DNA of 64,000 bases from Paraburkholderia sartisoli (GCF_900107685.1 NZ_FNRQ01000004.1:390573-454572), one strand, 5' to 3'. Shown: positions 53,980 through 63,958, numbered from the stretch's first letter. Numbers and translations are program-made. Notes: generated from the sequence alone by a model not told the origin.

Positions 53980-54855
53980 ATGAGCAATATTCGATACCTG
54001 CGCACCTTTATCGCAGTAGCACGCCATGGTTCGTTTTCCGCGGCCGCCGAACGGGTGGCGCTCACGCAGGCAGCTGTCAGCGTGCAGATGCAGACGCTGG
54101 AGTCGGATCTAAAACATGCCTTGTTCGACCGCAGCGGGCGCATTGTTGTCCTCACCAGTACCGGTCGGGCCATGCTGCCGCGCGCAGAGCAACTGGTCGC
54201 GCTTTATGACGAGATGCGCGCCCTCGGAGCCGAGGCCAGCGAAGTCATTGGCTCAGTCGCCATCGGTGGGGTCGTTTCCGTAATGGGCGTCCTGGCCGCA
54301 ACGGTAGCGAGCCTGAAGGTGGCGCATCCACGCCTCGACGTTCGCCTGATCACAGCCCGATCGCTTGAACTGGCCAGGCAGGTGGAGAGCAGTGAAATCG
54401 ACGCCGCGATTCTGGTCGAAGCGCAGGGAAAGATTGCCGCGAGCCTTGCGTGGGCGCCGCTGTATACCGAACCGCTCGCGCTTCTGGCGAGCAAAATGAC
54501 TGGCAATGTCAGTGCGTCCGAGCTGATTCGCACTCGTCCTTTCCTGCGCTTCGAGCGCACCCAACGCACTGGTGTGCTGATCGACCGGGCGCTGCGCAAG
54601 CAACGGCTGGTCGTGAACGAATTTCTCGAACTCAGTTCAATCGAGGCGATCGTCGAGCTGGTGCGGCAAAACGTTGGAATAGCGATAGTGCCGCTGTTAC
54701 GTAACTGCAACTGGACCCGCGATACCGCGTTGCGTGTGCTGCCGCTGGCGCAAGGTGTGCCGCATCGGGCAATTGGGATGCTCGAGCGTAAAGCGCATGA
54801 CCGCTACGTACTGACCAGTGCAATCCGGCAAAGGATCCTGGAGGGCATGACCTGA
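53980..54855 (+). CDS. LysR family transcriptional regulator
   Basis: The 291-residue product starts with a LysR helix-turn-helix (HGSFSAAAERVALTQAAVS, residues about 16-35) and continues with an effector domain ending in a short tail. The ATG at 53980 has AGGA 7 bases upstream. It is divergent from the gamma-glutamyltransferase-family gene over 169 bases of A/T-rich DNA and so most likely regulates it and the linked transporter. The Nac/Cbl-like look of its N-terminus is not diagnostic. Confidence 0.91.
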   Translation: MSNIRYLRTFIAVARHGSFSAAAERVALTQAAVSVQMQTLESDLKHALFDRSGRIVVLTSTGRAMLPRAEQLVALYDEMRALGAEASEVIGSVAIGGVVSVMGVLAATVASLKVAHPRLDVRLITARSLELARQVESSEIDAAILVEAQGKIAASLAWAPLYTEPLALLASKMTGNVSASELIRTRPFLRFERTQRTGVLIDRALRKQRLVVNEFLELSSIEAIVELVRQNVGIAIVPLLRNCNWTRDTALRVLPLAQGVPHRAIGMLERKAHDRYVLTSAIRQRILEGMT

Positions 54856-54894
54856 GGACACTGCGCGTAGCCAACGAGCAAAACCTGCAAGCGG

Positions 54895-55155
54895 ACCGCG
54901 ATGAGAAAGCGCGCCCCTGACGCACTCCTTCAACACCTGCCCGAGCGCGTGCGCCAGGATGGCCAGCATGCTCGGCCGCTCTGCCTGCGCATTCGTAAGC
55001 AATACGATTTCGCGCTCGTAGGGTGCGCCTGCGAGCGGCATCATCCGACAGTCGCCGACGAAACGCTCGATGCCGGATTTGCGCGGCACACGGCTCACGC
55101 TCATGTCATGCGTCACCAGCATCGCGATCGCCGTGCATATTTCGTTCAGCAGAAG
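54895..55155 (-). pseudogene. remnant of a LysR-type regulator (C-terminal part)
   Basis: On the minus strand, about 87 codons give LLLNEICTAIAMLVTHDMSV and, later, REIVLLTNAQAERPSMLAIL, which is the second half of a LysR effector domain. A TGA stop lies just before the fragment (about 55162) and no helix-turn-helix coding region is found nearby in frame. The gene is therefore broken, and its remaining end runs antisense into the live lysR gene at 53980-54855. Confidence 0.65.
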
Positions 55156-55327
55156 TCACACTTCGAGCATCTCTTATTGATGTTTCCCGGCACGAATCGG
55201 CCGTGACCGTCCGTTAACGAGAAATCTGACGGACCGTTCCGGGTCGACTCCTGTCTTAAGCTTCACTCGCAAACGGCCACGCGTTGAACGCAGGACTCGA
55301 TGGACTGCTGATGAGCGCTTGGGCCTG

Positions 55328-55355
55328 CGGACTTGTCGGTACGCCGACAAGTCCG
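55328..55355. other. perfect 12-base-pair hairpin
   Basis: CGGACTTGTCGG and its exact complement CCGACAAGTCCG are separated by four bases (TACG). It lies in an otherwise featureless gap with no T tract beside it. It could be a weak terminator, a regulatory RNA stem or a protein-binding dyad. Confidence 0.5.
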
Positions 55356-55543
55356 GTTGCGCCCAGGTCGGGCAAAAGACATGCGAGTTACAACCACGCC
55401 TCGTGATGGCGATTGAAGGGGCTGGCGTAGTTCATCAAGCGCCGGTTCGGGCTCACACGTGACCCGCCCCTGCCGCGCTGCGAAAGGTATTCGGCGTTTC
55501 GGCCTTAACCTTTGATTGAACCACGCCGTTTTTTGCTCAACGT

Positions 55544-55984
55544 TCAGTCGTGGTGGTGACGTTTGTGATGACGCTTGTCCGGTCGGTAGCCGCGGGCATT
55601 GTCGTCCGCGTACGAATTGGACCGCGACATGTTACCGCCAAGTGCTGAACCCGCACCGCCGCCCACGGCCGCGCCGACAAGGCCGCCCGTGCGGCCGCCC
55701 ATCGCATTGCCTGCCGCTGTGCCGGCACCGCCCCCGAGCGCGCCACCGACGATGGCGCCCGTGCGTTCCCTGCGGTTTGACGTGACTGCGCCGCCGGCGC
55801 CGCCGCCGACTGCACCACCAATGACGGAACCCGTGCTGCCGCCTACCGCGCCACCCAGGGCAGCGCCGGCTACGCCGCCGAGCGCGCCGCCAAGCGCATT
55901 GTTCATATCGCCCGCCACTGCCGGTAACGACGCTGCAGTGGTGAGCGCTGCAATGGCAACCATCTGGAAGATTCTCTTCGACAT
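55544..55984 (-). CDS. exported glycine-zipper protein with His-rich tail
   Basis: The 146-residue product has a signal peptide (about 1-25, ending VAG-D) and several Gly-zipper repeats (ALGGALGGVAGAALGGAVGG and later copies, residues 30-115), which form close-packed membrane helices as in other zipper-type outer-membrane proteins. The tail is rich in His, Lys and Arg (HHKRHHHD). A possible -10 box (TATACT at 56016-56021 on the minus strand) lies about 35 bases upstream. Function is unknown; envelope stability or metal binding are possible. Confidence 0.8.
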   Translation of the reverse strand: MSKRIFQMVAIAALTTAASLPAVAGDMNNALGGALGGVAGAALGGAVGGSTGSVIGGAVGGGAGGAVTSNRRERTGAIVGGALGGGAGTAAGNAMGGRTGGLVGAAVGGGAGSALGGNMSRSNSYADDNARGYRPDKRHHKRHHHD

Positions 55985-56293
55985 AAAAAGGTCTTTAGTT
56001 TTTGGGACGGCGCCGAGTATAACTGCTCTCCGAAAGGTTTTCGTAACTTGTCAGTTCGAACCCCGGTAAGAGGTGTAACAAAATGATCCGACGGCTTTTT
56101 GGTGAAACGCTTTCCGCACCATTGGCGTCAGGCGGCCACAAGGCGACGTTCGCGACCGCATGCGATGAACGATGTGGGGTGTCCGATTCGCGTCAAAGAG
56201 GCGACATTGCCGTTGCAGGGCGGGAGGCCGGCCCTTCGTCGAGGACGTTGCTCCATGAAGCCGCTCGATCCCTGATCCAGGATGATGGCTCAT
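55985..56293. other. intergenic region upstream of the glycine-zipper gene
   Basis: About 310 bases with no gene, A/T-richer than average. It contains the likely promoter of the zipper gene (see that entry) and the 3' end of the DUF1254 gene that stops at 56294. Confidence 0.45.
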
Positions 56294-57754
56294 CTACTCT
56301 TCGCGCTTGACTGGTGGTGGAGACCACGATCCATCGAGAATCGCCGCCTTGGGCCAGTACGCGCGAATGTAAAGCGAAAATACATCCTTCGGTGCCGGCA
56401 CCCAGTTTGTCTCCAGGTCCGCACCGGGTGAATCGTTCTGGAAATAGAGTGTCAGTGACCCGTCCTGATTGTATTTGAGGGTTTTGCTCTTGGTACCAAG
56501 CGAGAAGCGATTCAATCGATTCGGCTCGAAAAGATGCGCTTTGTTGTAAAGCGTCAAAGACCAGAACCCATTGACGGGTGGAAGTTGTCCTTTTGGGAAC
56601 GTCACGGTGTAGCGATTAGCGCCGCTCAGGCGTTGCCCGCCGGAGTCGAAGTCCGTATAGATGTATCGAGTTTCCTCGGGCGCGTTGTCGTACATGTTTG
56701 ACTTGGCGCTCGCTGTTCGTGAAAGGTAGTCCGTTCCCCATCGAGCCCCGTTCGGGGGTGACGTCCATCCTCGCCCCACTGGCCGGCCGTTGTTGTGAAA
56801 CTCGAAAAAAGGCGCGATCACTTCTGCCTCTGTCGCGATGGCAGCCTGTGTGAGTGACGCCTTCAGTTCGGGGTCGTTCGATGCGGCAGTCAAAACCGAA
56901 TTGATCATGCCGTAGAGAGCCTCTTCTCCAGGCAGAGGCGGAATCATTTTCATCACGCCCGGCAATTCGTCAAAGAATTTTTCGGGGACAACCCACTTCA
57001 CCTCGCCCCCGCCTGCCGTATCAGCCGCCGGGAAGGACGGCGTATCTTTCCACTTCGTGGTTTGCATCCTGCCGGTGAACTGACTCAGTGGATATACCAT
57101 GACCTGATTCAGCGAGGGTTGGATCGCAGCCTTGTCTTCCGGCGTGTCGTCCTGAAAGATCCTCGGCAAGACTGCTGCGATATCCGTCGGCGATCGATAG
57201 ACCGCATTGATGCCGGCCGGCTTATTGCCCTTCCAATGCGGTCCGACCAGCAGATAAAAGCCAGGTCTCGTGTGATACTGCTTTCCAATGCTCGCGAAAG
57301 AGTCAGTGCGTCCATCCGTGATTTGATAAGTGTAAAAGCGATCACCGAAATCCGGCACTTGAACCACGACCGGCGTCACGTCGAGTCGCATGAACCCGGC
57401 ACCGTAGACCGTGTCCTGATTGGGGCAGGTCACGATGTTTTCGGCAGCATCAATGTAATCGGTCAGCATCGAGATGTGATTGGGCGGAGCGGCGGGCGCG
57501 ACGCCGCCCACTTTGCCGGGCTCAGGCAAATCCTTCATCGCGAGCGACCGGTTGAAATTATTGACGAGCGGCCAACCCCAGATATACGCGATGCGCCCGA
57601 CAGCGGCCACATACTCCTTCGTCATGACTGTACCCGCTGGTGTGCCGGGTACGTCGGATGCCGTCCGCGGTGCTACAACCTGTTGGGCTTCGGCGATCGG
57701 ATTGCCCATGATTGCGAGGACAATCGACACAGTGATACGGGCACGTTTCAGCAT
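56294..57754 (-). CDS. DUF1254/DUF1214 domain-containing exported protein
   Basis: The 486-residue product has a signal peptide (about 1-23, ending AEA), then DUF1254 (about 45-190; FVPN-like PNQDTVYGAGFMRLD and YTYQITDGRTDSF) and DUF1214 (about 350-480; FWSLTLYNKAHLFEPN, LKYNQDGSLTLYFQ and the final YIRAYWPKAAILDGSW). The activity is unknown. The ATG at 57754 has AAGGAG at a good distance; a GTG three codons earlier overlaps that site. Codon use looks A/T-richer than that of the central genes, as in the next gene. It is a distant paralogue of the gene at 26303. Confidence 0.9.
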   Translation of the reverse strand: MLKRARITVSIVLAIMGNPIAEAQQVVAPRTASDVPGTPAGTVMTKEYVAAVGRIAYIWGWPLVNNFNRSLAMKDLPEPGKVGGVAPAAPPNHISMLTDYIDAAENIVTCPNQDTVYGAGFMRLDVTPVVVQVPDFGDRFYTYQITDGRTDSFASIGKQYHTRPGFYLLVGPHWKGNKPAGINAVYRSPTDIAAVLPRIFQDDTPEDKAAIQPSLNQVMVYPLSQFTGRMQTTKWKDTPSFPAADTAGGGEVKWVVPEKFFDELPGVMKMIPPLPGEEALYGMINSVLTAASNDPELKASLTQAAIATEAEVIAPFFEFHNNGRPVGRGWTSPPNGARWGTDYLSRTASAKSNMYDNAPEETRYIYTDFDSGGQRLSGANRYTVTFPKGQLPPVNGFWSLTLYNKAHLFEPNRLNRFSLGTKSKTLKYNQDGSLTLYFQNDSPGADLETNWVPAPKDVFSLYIRAYWPKAAILDGSWSPPPVKREE

Positions 57755-57971
57755 CGAATCCACTCCTTATCGTTGACAACCTGCGGAAATGGGTTAATGG
57801 AACGTCTCAATCTCCAGCAGCTTCCATGTTTCGTCGAAAAATGGCTTTTTGGGGTCGTAGCGATAACTAATATCAGATTTTTTGGAGTATGGCACCAAGG
57901 CGATTCTCAGCCCTTGAGATGAAGTGGGCGCGAGGCAACTCGATTTGATGGGTCGCCGATTCAATGAAGGC

Positions 57972-58079
57972 ATGAAGGACCATTAGTTCTTCGAAACCGT
58001 CGTCGACCAGCCCCGAGTGCGAACCGCGGCGGTGGGTCGCGAGCTGGCAGTCGCTAACGCGCAAGTTTCAAGCTACATA
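57972..58079 (+). pseudogene. possible remnant of a LysR helix-turn-helix
   Basis: On the plus strand the frame reads MKDH, a TAG stop, then FFETVVDQPRVRTAAVGREL and AVANAQVSSYI before another stop. Spacing and residues match the first 35 positions of a LysR DNA-binding domain with an internal stop. It is short, so chance cannot be excluded. It lies in the 445-base gap between the two DUF1254/DUF1214 genes, where nothing else is recognised. Confidence 0.35.
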
Positions 58080-58199
58080 TAGCCGTGTATGAGTCCGCGC
58101 CCGACCACGACGAAACGTTCGAAGTCATATAGCTCCAGACAATGGTGTGACGACTCCGTGCCTGAGAGGAGTCGTTCGGTCACAAAAGCGGAAGTTTCT

Positions 58200-59264
58200 T
58201 TACCGCGCTACCTGAGCGACCTCATGCGCTTCGGGAAACTTCCAGCGACCGTTCAGTACCTCTGGGTTCGGTCGGTACAGGCGAACCATGTAGTTCCAGT
58301 TGGGTGGCGTGACCAGACAGTTGGGCACGCCCCCATCGCAACCGCCAAATTGCACCGTCACCGTGCCGTCAGCATCCTGTTTCGCTAAAAGGCTGCTGAC
58401 CGTGTACGCACTCTGTGCGTTTGGCTCGAAAAAGCCCTTCTCGTTATAGACGCTGATCGACCAGAAACCCTTCACTGGCACATTCGCAACTTTCAGCCGA
58501 TAAACCGTGTTGCCGTCGTTGCGCGGGGGCACGACGTTGAGGTAGACCGCGTCCTTTTCCGGGTTACCGCCCCAGGCCATGGCCGCGCCTATCAGATGCC
58601 GTACGGGCGAGACCGTGCCAGGCATGCCAAACGCGCCATTCAGATCGCCGAGCGAGGCTCCCAGCTTGAGGAGCGCGTCATGCATGCTCTGCTGCGAGGC
58701 CCGATCCCAGTCCGGCACCTCGAAGCTTCCCTTCGTCGTCTGCCGCCATGTGATACCGTCCTGCAACGCATGGGCAGCCTGCATGTCAGCGGGGTCACGG
58801 ACATCAGCGAGCGTTCGTATGCCGATCAGCACGTAGCGCGTGCCGACCGCCTTGCGCGTAAACGTATAAGGCCCGTTCCCGTACGCCACCAGCGGAACAT
58901 TCTCGTCCTCGTTAATGGCGACAATCGAGCGAAGGCGCTTGCCTGCGTCCGGCAGTGTGATGGTTACAGCGCCAGCGTCGAGATCGAACACGCCAGCGGA
59001 ATACAGGGTATCGCGGTTCGGCCGTATAACGGCCTGCCGTTCGACGGGCATCAAGTCGCGATAGTGAAGGAGCGTACCGAAGCCGCCGTGTTTCGCGAGC
59101 GCCGAAAAGTACATGTCGGTTTCGGCACGCGCGAAGTTGTCTACTGTTACCGCTACACCGCCTGGTCCAGCGGCTGTCTGTGCCGCAGTCGGCAGCCCCG
59201 CCATTACAACGGCTACCGCGAGAGAAAACCTGAAGTGATGCAGCAAGCGAACCTTCGACTTCAT
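58200..59264 (-). CDS. DUF1254/DUF1214-type exported protein (short form)
   Basis: The 354-residue product has a signal peptide (about 1-28, ending TAA) and shorter versions of the two domains: RPNRDTLYSAGVFDLDAGAV in the first and FWSISVYNEKGFFEPN and YMVRLYRPNPEVLNGRW in the second. AGGAGG, a perfect ribosome-binding site, lies just before the ATG. The first part is about 100 residues shorter than in the 57754 and 26303 proteins. It is on the same strand as the gene at 56294, 445 bases upstream of it, so the two may be co-regulated. Function is unknown. Confidence 0.88.
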   Translation of the reverse strand: MKSKVRLLHHFRFSLAVAVVMAGLPTAAQTAAGPGGVAVTVDNFARAETDMYFSALAKHGGFGTLLHYRDLMPVERQAVIRPNRDTLYSAGVFDLDAGAVTITLPDAGKRLRSIVAINEDENVPLVAYGNGPYTFTRKAVGTRYVLIGIRTLADVRDPADMQAAHALQDGITWRQTTKGSFEVPDWDRASQQSMHDALLKLGASLGDLNGAFGMPGTVSPVRHLIGAAMAWGGNPEKDAVYLNVVPPRNDGNTVYRLKVANVPVKGFWSISVYNEKGFFEPNAQSAYTVSSLLAKQDADGTVTVQFGGCDGGVPNCLVTPPNWNYMVRLYRPNPEVLNGRWKFPEAHEVAQVAR

Positions 59265-59779
59265 GCCTCCTCCTATATTTTCTTCAATATCGGGGCCCAG
59301 TTGGTCCGATTGACGAATTTATAGGTGGGAATGCGGCGACGCCCCTCTCTTTTTGGGGTGGGATACCGGCGCAACTGCCAGAAGCCGGCGCGAGTGCCGT
59401 CGTGGTTCCGAAAACGGTCGTTGCTCAGTTGACCTGCCGTCTGGCCGCTTCGGGTCGGCTTCGGTCCGACGCGCGATGCACAGCCCGCGAGTTCACGCGT
59501 GCGAGACATCGGGCAGGGTTCGGCCAGAAACGGCCGGTCGACGTCGTTGTCTAAATTGTTGACGATCCTTATCCCTGCAATTTGCGAAAGAGCCTCTTGA
59601 TCCCAAGGCGCCTTCACCTGACCAGTCTCGCCATGGATCGCATCTATCCCAGAACTGCTTTCAGGAAAACGTCAGGCTGCGCGACGAAATGCAGTGCGAT
59701 TTCAATGGCCCGACCGACTTTGGTCACACCGTCGTGATCACCAGCGAGCAAGCTGCTGCGTTCGTTAATGACTCGCCGG
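59265..59779. other. intergenic region, no recognised gene
   Basis: About 515 bases between the short DUF1254/DUF1214 gene and the lysR gene. A minus-strand frame at 59273-59617 is open but its product shows no motif, no ribosome-binding site and no codon pattern that sets it apart. I leave it uncalled. Confidence 0.4.
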
Positions 59780-60691
59780 TCATTTGCCGACCCGTTCGCC
59801 CATTGCTTCAGCCACTGCGTCGCGCACGCAGGCAGTGAGTAGATCTGAGGCCCGTGTGTGCGGCACGCACGCTGGTCGTGCGATCACGAGCGGCTGGATC
59901 ACAGTGGCTTCACGTATTGGGCGCTCGGCAACGAGCGGTGTCTGCGCGACCGTGGGACTTTGCGTAATCAGTAACGACACGCCAAGTCCACTCGCCACCA
60001 TCGCGCGCACGAGTTCAATGGACGTTGCCCGATACCGCACGTTGGGCGCGAGACCATGCTGCCAGAACGGTGCCATCAGGAAATCGCGACTTTGGGGCAG
60101 GTCGATCTGGATGAAGGGCTGCGCTACAAGTTCGTGCAGCGAGATCGCGCGCCGTCGTTTCGCCAGCGGCGTCGCGCAGGGCACGAGTGCGTAGGGCTTG
60201 AGTTCGGCGAGACACTCGCGCTCGATGTCGCTCGGCAAGCCCACGTCGTACATGAGTGCGAGATCGATCTGGCGCTTGTGTAGCCACTCATCGAGTTGCG
60301 TCAGGTCACCTTCCCGGAAATGCACGGTGAGGCCGGGAAAGCGCGCCTGCGCGAGCTTAAGCACGCGCGGCAGATAGACGGGCGCGATCGTGCGGAACAC
60401 GCCGATTTGCACCCGGCCGCTGTTTCCTTCGCCGACGTCGTCGGCGGCGAACGCCGATGCTGAGGCGAGCAGGTGACGCGCCTCGTCCAGCTTTCGTTGG
60501 CCGAAATGCGTAAGCGTCATACCGGTGCCCGCGTCGCGTGTGAACAGCTGCACGTCGAATAGCGCTTCCAGTTCACGAATTGCCACGGAGATCGAAGGTT
60601 GCGACACGTTGAGGTGCCTGGCCGCAGCGGTCGTGCTGCCGATTTCCGCGGTGGTGACGAAGTAGCGTAGCAGTCTGAGCGACAGTGCCAT
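59780..60691 (-). CDS. LysR family transcriptional regulator
   Basis: The 303-residue product has a LysR helix-turn-helix (TTAAARHLNVSQPSISVAIRE, residues about 20-40) and an effector domain of the CynR/Cbl-like type. It is divergent from the CoA-transferase gene at 60800 over 108 bases and so most likely controls the transferase, dehydrogenase and ETF genes. The effector is probably the acid or CoA ester used by that pathway. Confidence 0.92.
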   Translation of the reverse strand: MALSLRLLRYFVTTAEIGSTTAAARHLNVSQPSISVAIRELEALFDVQLFTRDAGTGMTLTHFGQRKLDEARHLLASASAFAADDVGEGNSGRVQIGVFRTIAPVYLPRVLKLAQARFPGLTVHFREGDLTQLDEWLHKRQIDLALMYDVGLPSDIERECLAELKPYALVPCATPLAKRRRAISLHELVAQPFIQIDLPQSRDFLMAPFWQHGLAPNVRYRATSIELVRAMVASGLGVSLLITQSPTVAQTPLVAERPIREATVIQPLVIARPACVPHTRASDLLTACVRDAVAEAMGERVGK

Positions 60692-60799
60692 AGGATTTTC
60701 ATATAACCGTTAATTTATTCCAGTATTTTATCCTATTGCCTCCGCGGCCCAGAATGTGTCCACCAGCCGAACTGGCCGGCTGTTCTGGAGGGATACCCC

Positions 60800-62050
60800 G
60801 TGACATTGCCCGCGCTGCCGCTCGAAGGCTTTCGTGTGATCGATTTTTCCCGCGTGCTTGCGGGCCCACTGTGCTCCGCGCTGCTCGGTGACCTGGGTGC
60901 CGAAGTCATCAAGATCGAGCCGCCCGGCGGCGACGACTATCGCGCAATCGGCCCGTTCTCCGGCGGCGAAAGCGGTCTTTTCAGCGCGATGAACCGCAAC
61001 AAACAGAGCGTGGTGATAGACCTGAAGTGCGACGAAGGCCGCGAGCTCGCTCAGGCGCTCTGCGCGCGGGCCGATGTCGTCGTCGAGAACTTCCGTCCCG
61101 GCGTGGCCGAGCGTCTGGGCATTGGCTACGCACAGCTCGCCGCGCGCAATCCCGCGCTCGTTTATGCGAGCGTCTCCGGTTTCGGTCAGACCGGGCCGGA
61201 ATCGCATCGACCCGCCTACGACATCATCCTGCAGGCGATGTGCGGGCTCATGGACGCGACTGGTTCACCAGACGGGGCGCCGACGCTTGTCGGCGATTCC
61301 GTCTCGGATGTGGTGAGCGGCATCTTTGCATCGTGGGGCGTGCTGGCCGCGTTGCTCGCGCGCGAGCGAACCGGCAAGGGTACGCACGTGGACGTGGCGA
61401 TGTTCGACGCGACGCTCAGCCTGACCACCGCGCTGGTCGCGCGCTATGCGACGACCGGCATTGCGCCACAGCGGGTGGGGAACCGGCACCCGTCGTCGGC
61501 GCCGTTCGGGGCCTATCGCGCGAGGGATGGCTACTTTGTCGTGGCGGTGCTCAACAATCGTCTTTTCGAGCGCCTGGCACACGCAATGGGCCAGCCCGTG
61601 CTGATCGACGATGCGCGCTTTGCGAACGATGCGGCGCGATGCGAGAACGAAGCTGCATTGCGCGTCTGCATCGAATCATGGTCTGGGGTTCATAGCATCG
61701 CAGAGGTGAATGGGCTGCTGAGCGAGGCCGGTATTCCCGTTGCGCCGATTCAGAACATCAGTGAGGCGCTGAAGAGCGAGCAGGCACGCGAGCGCGGCAT
61801 TCTGGTCGAGGCGCCGGCTGGCGACGGCGGCATTGTGCGCCTGCCGAGGCAGCCGGTCCAGTTCTCGGCCTGGCCCACCACGCGCACGACGCGCGCACCG
61901 CGCCTTGGCGAGCACACGCTGGCAGTGCTGCAACAGCAACTCGGCATCGATACGGCGCACGTCGCCGCGCTGCGTGCCGCCGGTGTGCTGGGTGTGGACG
62001 AAACCGCCGGCTTGCGAAACGAAACCAGTCAGGAGACGAACAATGCTTAA
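60800..62050 (+). CDS. CaiB/BaiF family CoA transferase
   Basis: The 416-residue protein is a family III CoA transferase. The conserved N-terminal GFRVIDFSRVLAGPLCSALL, the GDLGAEVIKIEPP strand, and the catalytic Asp in LVGDSVSDVV (about residue 168) are all present. It should move CoA from one carboxylic acid to another, activating a substrate for the dehydrogenase encoded next. It is a different branch from Frc at 18593: the Frc-type glycine loop GGGQPG is not seen here. The start is GTG with GGAGGG at a good distance. The stop overlaps the next start by 8 bases. Confidence 0.92.
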   Translation: MTLPALPLEGFRVIDFSRVLAGPLCSALLGDLGAEVIKIEPPGGDDYRAIGPFSGGESGLFSAMNRNKQSVVIDLKCDEGRELAQALCARADVVVENFRPGVAERLGIGYAQLAARNPALVYASVSGFGQTGPESHRPAYDIILQAMCGLMDATGSPDGAPTLVGDSVSDVVSGIFASWGVLAALLARERTGKGTHVDVAMFDATLSLTTALVARYATTGIAPQRVGNRHPSSAPFGAYRARDGYFVVAVLNNRLFERLAHAMGQPVLIDDARFANDAARCENEAALRVCIESWSGVHSIAEVNGLLSEAGIPVAPIQNISEALKSEQARERGILVEAPAGDGGIVRLPRQPVQFSAWPTTRTTRAPRLGEHTLAVLQQQLGIDTAHVAALRAAGVLGVDETAGLRNETSQETNNA

Positions 62051-63182
62051 ACGAATGGGTGTAACCGAGGCCGATCTGGAAATTGCGGAGGCCATCCGGC
62101 GCTTCGCGCAAGCAAAGTTGGCACCGCATGCGGCGCAGATAGACCGAGACGAAATTTCCACTACCCGCTATGTACCGGCGCTTGCCGAGTTGGGCGTGAT
62201 GGGATTGAACCTGCCGGAGCGCTGGGGCGGCATTGACGCTTCGCCCACCGCGATCATTCTCGCCCTGACGGAGATTGCGCGCGCGTGTGCATCGACTTCG
62301 TCGATGATCGGCGCGCACTACCTTGCAACCGACTCGATCCTCATCGGCGGCGACGATGCATTACGTGCGCGCTACCTGCCCGACGCCGCGACGGGCGCCA
62401 GGCTCGGCGCGTTCGCCTTGACCGAGCCGCAAGCCGGTTCAAATCCGGCGGGCATGACGACCCGGGCCGCGCGCGAGGGCGACGGTTACCGGCTGCGCGG
62501 TGTGAAGCACTTCATTTCGAACGCGGCAGCGGCACAGTTCATCGTGGTCTACGCGAAGACCGGGACGGATCTCGGGACACGTGGGATCAGCGCGTTCGTC
62601 GTTGATCGCGATACGCCGGGCGTGTCGGTGTCGCCGGCCGAAACGCTGATGGGTATTCGGGGCGCGCCGGCGCACGAGGTCGCGCTCGATTGTCACGTGC
62701 CCGCGACAAACCGGCTGGGCGAAGAAGGCACCGGCTTTCGCACGGCGATGAAGGTGCTCGACAACAGCCGCCTGGACGTGGCGGCGACGAGCCTTGGCCT
62801 TGCCGAAGCGGCGCTCGGTGACGCGGTGGAGTGGGCGAAGACACGCTGCGTCGGCGGCGAGCCACTCGCGGGCAAGCAGGGACTGCAATGGAAATTCGCC
62901 GACATGAAGACGCGGCTGGAAGCTGCCTGGCTTCTGAGCTTGCAGGCTGCGGCGCGGCGCGCGGCAGGCGAGTCGTTCACCGAAGCGGCGTCGATGGCGA
63001 AGCTCTACGCGTCGGAGATGGTGGCATTCGTCACCGACGCCGCTTTGCAGATGCATGGCGGCTATGGCTTCACGCGTGAGATGCGCCTGGAGCGGCTCGT
63101 GCGCGATGCGCGGATTCTGCGCATTTACGAAGGGTCGTCGGAAATTCAGCGCACGGTGATCGCGCGGTCGGTTCTGGCGTAA
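62043..63182 (+). CDS. acyl-CoA dehydrogenase
   Basis: The 379-residue flavoprotein removes two hydrogens from an acyl-CoA and passes electrons to ETF. It has signature 1 ([11 protein letters not shown], about 129-139), signature 2 ([20 protein letters not shown]), and the catalytic Glu in [12 protein letters not shown] near the C-terminus. Its start lies within the end of the CoA-transferase gene, indicating coupled translation. Short-chain or branched-chain and glutaryl-type substrates are all possible; sequence does not decide. With the transferase it makes an activate-then-oxidise pair. Confidence 0.94.
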   Translation: MLKRMGVTEADLEIAEAIRRFAQAKLAPHAAQIDRDEISTTRYVPALAELGVMGLNLPERWGGIDASPTAIILALTEIARACASTSSMIGAHYLATDSILIGGDDALRARYLPDAATGARLGAFALTEPQAGSNPAGMTTRAAREGDGYRLRGVKHFISNAAAAQFIVVYAKTGTDLGTRGISAFVVDRDTPGVSVSPAETLMGIRGAPAHEVALDCHVPATNRLGEEGTGFRTAMKVLDNSRLDVAATSLGLAEAALGDAVEWAKTRCVGGEPLAGKQGLQWKFADMKTRLEAAWLLSLQAAARRAAGESFTEAASMAKLYASEMVAFVTDAALQMHGGYGFTREMRLERLVRDARILRIYEGSSEIQRTVIARSVLA

Positions 63183-63208
63183 CGACAGTCAATAGAGGGA
63201 GCCCGGAA

Positions 63209-63958
63209 GTGAAAGTGCTGGTGGCAATCAAACGCGTGGTAGATGCCAACGTGAAAGTGGGTGTGAGGTCCGACAGTACGGGTGTGGACATCGCGAACGT
63301 GAAGATGTCGATGAACCCGTTCGACGAGATCGCCGTGGAGGAAGCGGTGCGGCTGCGCGAGGCGGGGGTGGCCACTGAAGTGATCGCGGTGTCGTGCGGC
63401 GTGACGCAGTCGCAGGAAACGCTGCGCACGGCGCTGGCGATCGGCGCGGACCGGGCGATCCTGATCGAATCCAGTGAGGAGCTGCAGCCGCTGGCGGTTG
63501 CGAAGCTGCTCAAGGCGCTGGTCGACAGGGAACAGCCCTCGCTGGTTATTCTGGGCAAACAGGCGATCGACGACGATTCGAACCAGACCGGCCAGATGCT
63601 GGCTGCGCTGGCCAACCTGCCGCAGGCGACGTTCGCGTCGAAGGTGGTGATAGCGGACGGCAAGGCGACGGTGTCGCGCGAAGTGGACGGCGGCGCGGAA
63701 ACGCTGTCGTTGACGCTGCCGGCGGTGGTCACCACCGATCTGCGCCTGAACGAGCCGCGCTACGTGACGCTGCCCAACATCATGAAGGCGAAGAAGAAGC
63801 CGCTGGAGACGCTCAAGCCCGAGGATCTCGGGGTGGACGTCACGCCGCGCCTGAAGACGCTGAAGGTGGTCGAGCCGCCGAAGCGCAGCGCCGGCGTGAA
63901 GGTGGCGGATGTGAAGACGCTGGTCGAGAAGCTGAAGACCGAAGCCAGGGTGCTGTAA
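63209..63958 (+). CDS. etfB: electron transfer flavoprotein subunit beta
   Basis: The 249-residue product has the ETF beta signature: [16 protein letters not shown] at the start, [35 protein letters not shown] and the later [25 protein letters not shown]. It pairs with ETF alpha to accept electrons from acyl-CoA dehydrogenases and hand them to the ubiquinone oxidoreductase. The start is GTG with AGAGGG upstream. It begins 26 bases after the dehydrogenase gene, so this ETF is likely dedicated to that pathway, or is a main copy placed beside it. Confidence 0.95.
   Translation: MKVLVAIKRVVDANVKVGVRSDSTGVDIANVKMSMNPFDEIAVEEAVRLREAGVATEVIAVSCGVTQSQETLRTALAIGADRAILIESSEELQPLAVAKLLKALVDREQPSLVILGKQAIDDDSNQTGQMLAALANLPQATFASKVVIADGKATVSREVDGGAETLSLTLPAVVTTDLRLNEPRYVTLPNIMKAKKKPLETLKPEDLGVDVTPRLKTLKVVEPPKRSAGVKVADVKTLVEKLKTEARVL

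Noticed and set aside
59273..59617. Minus-strand frame of 114 codons next to the short DUF1254/DUF1214 gene
   Set aside because: No motif, no start signal and composition like random coding; not strong enough to call.
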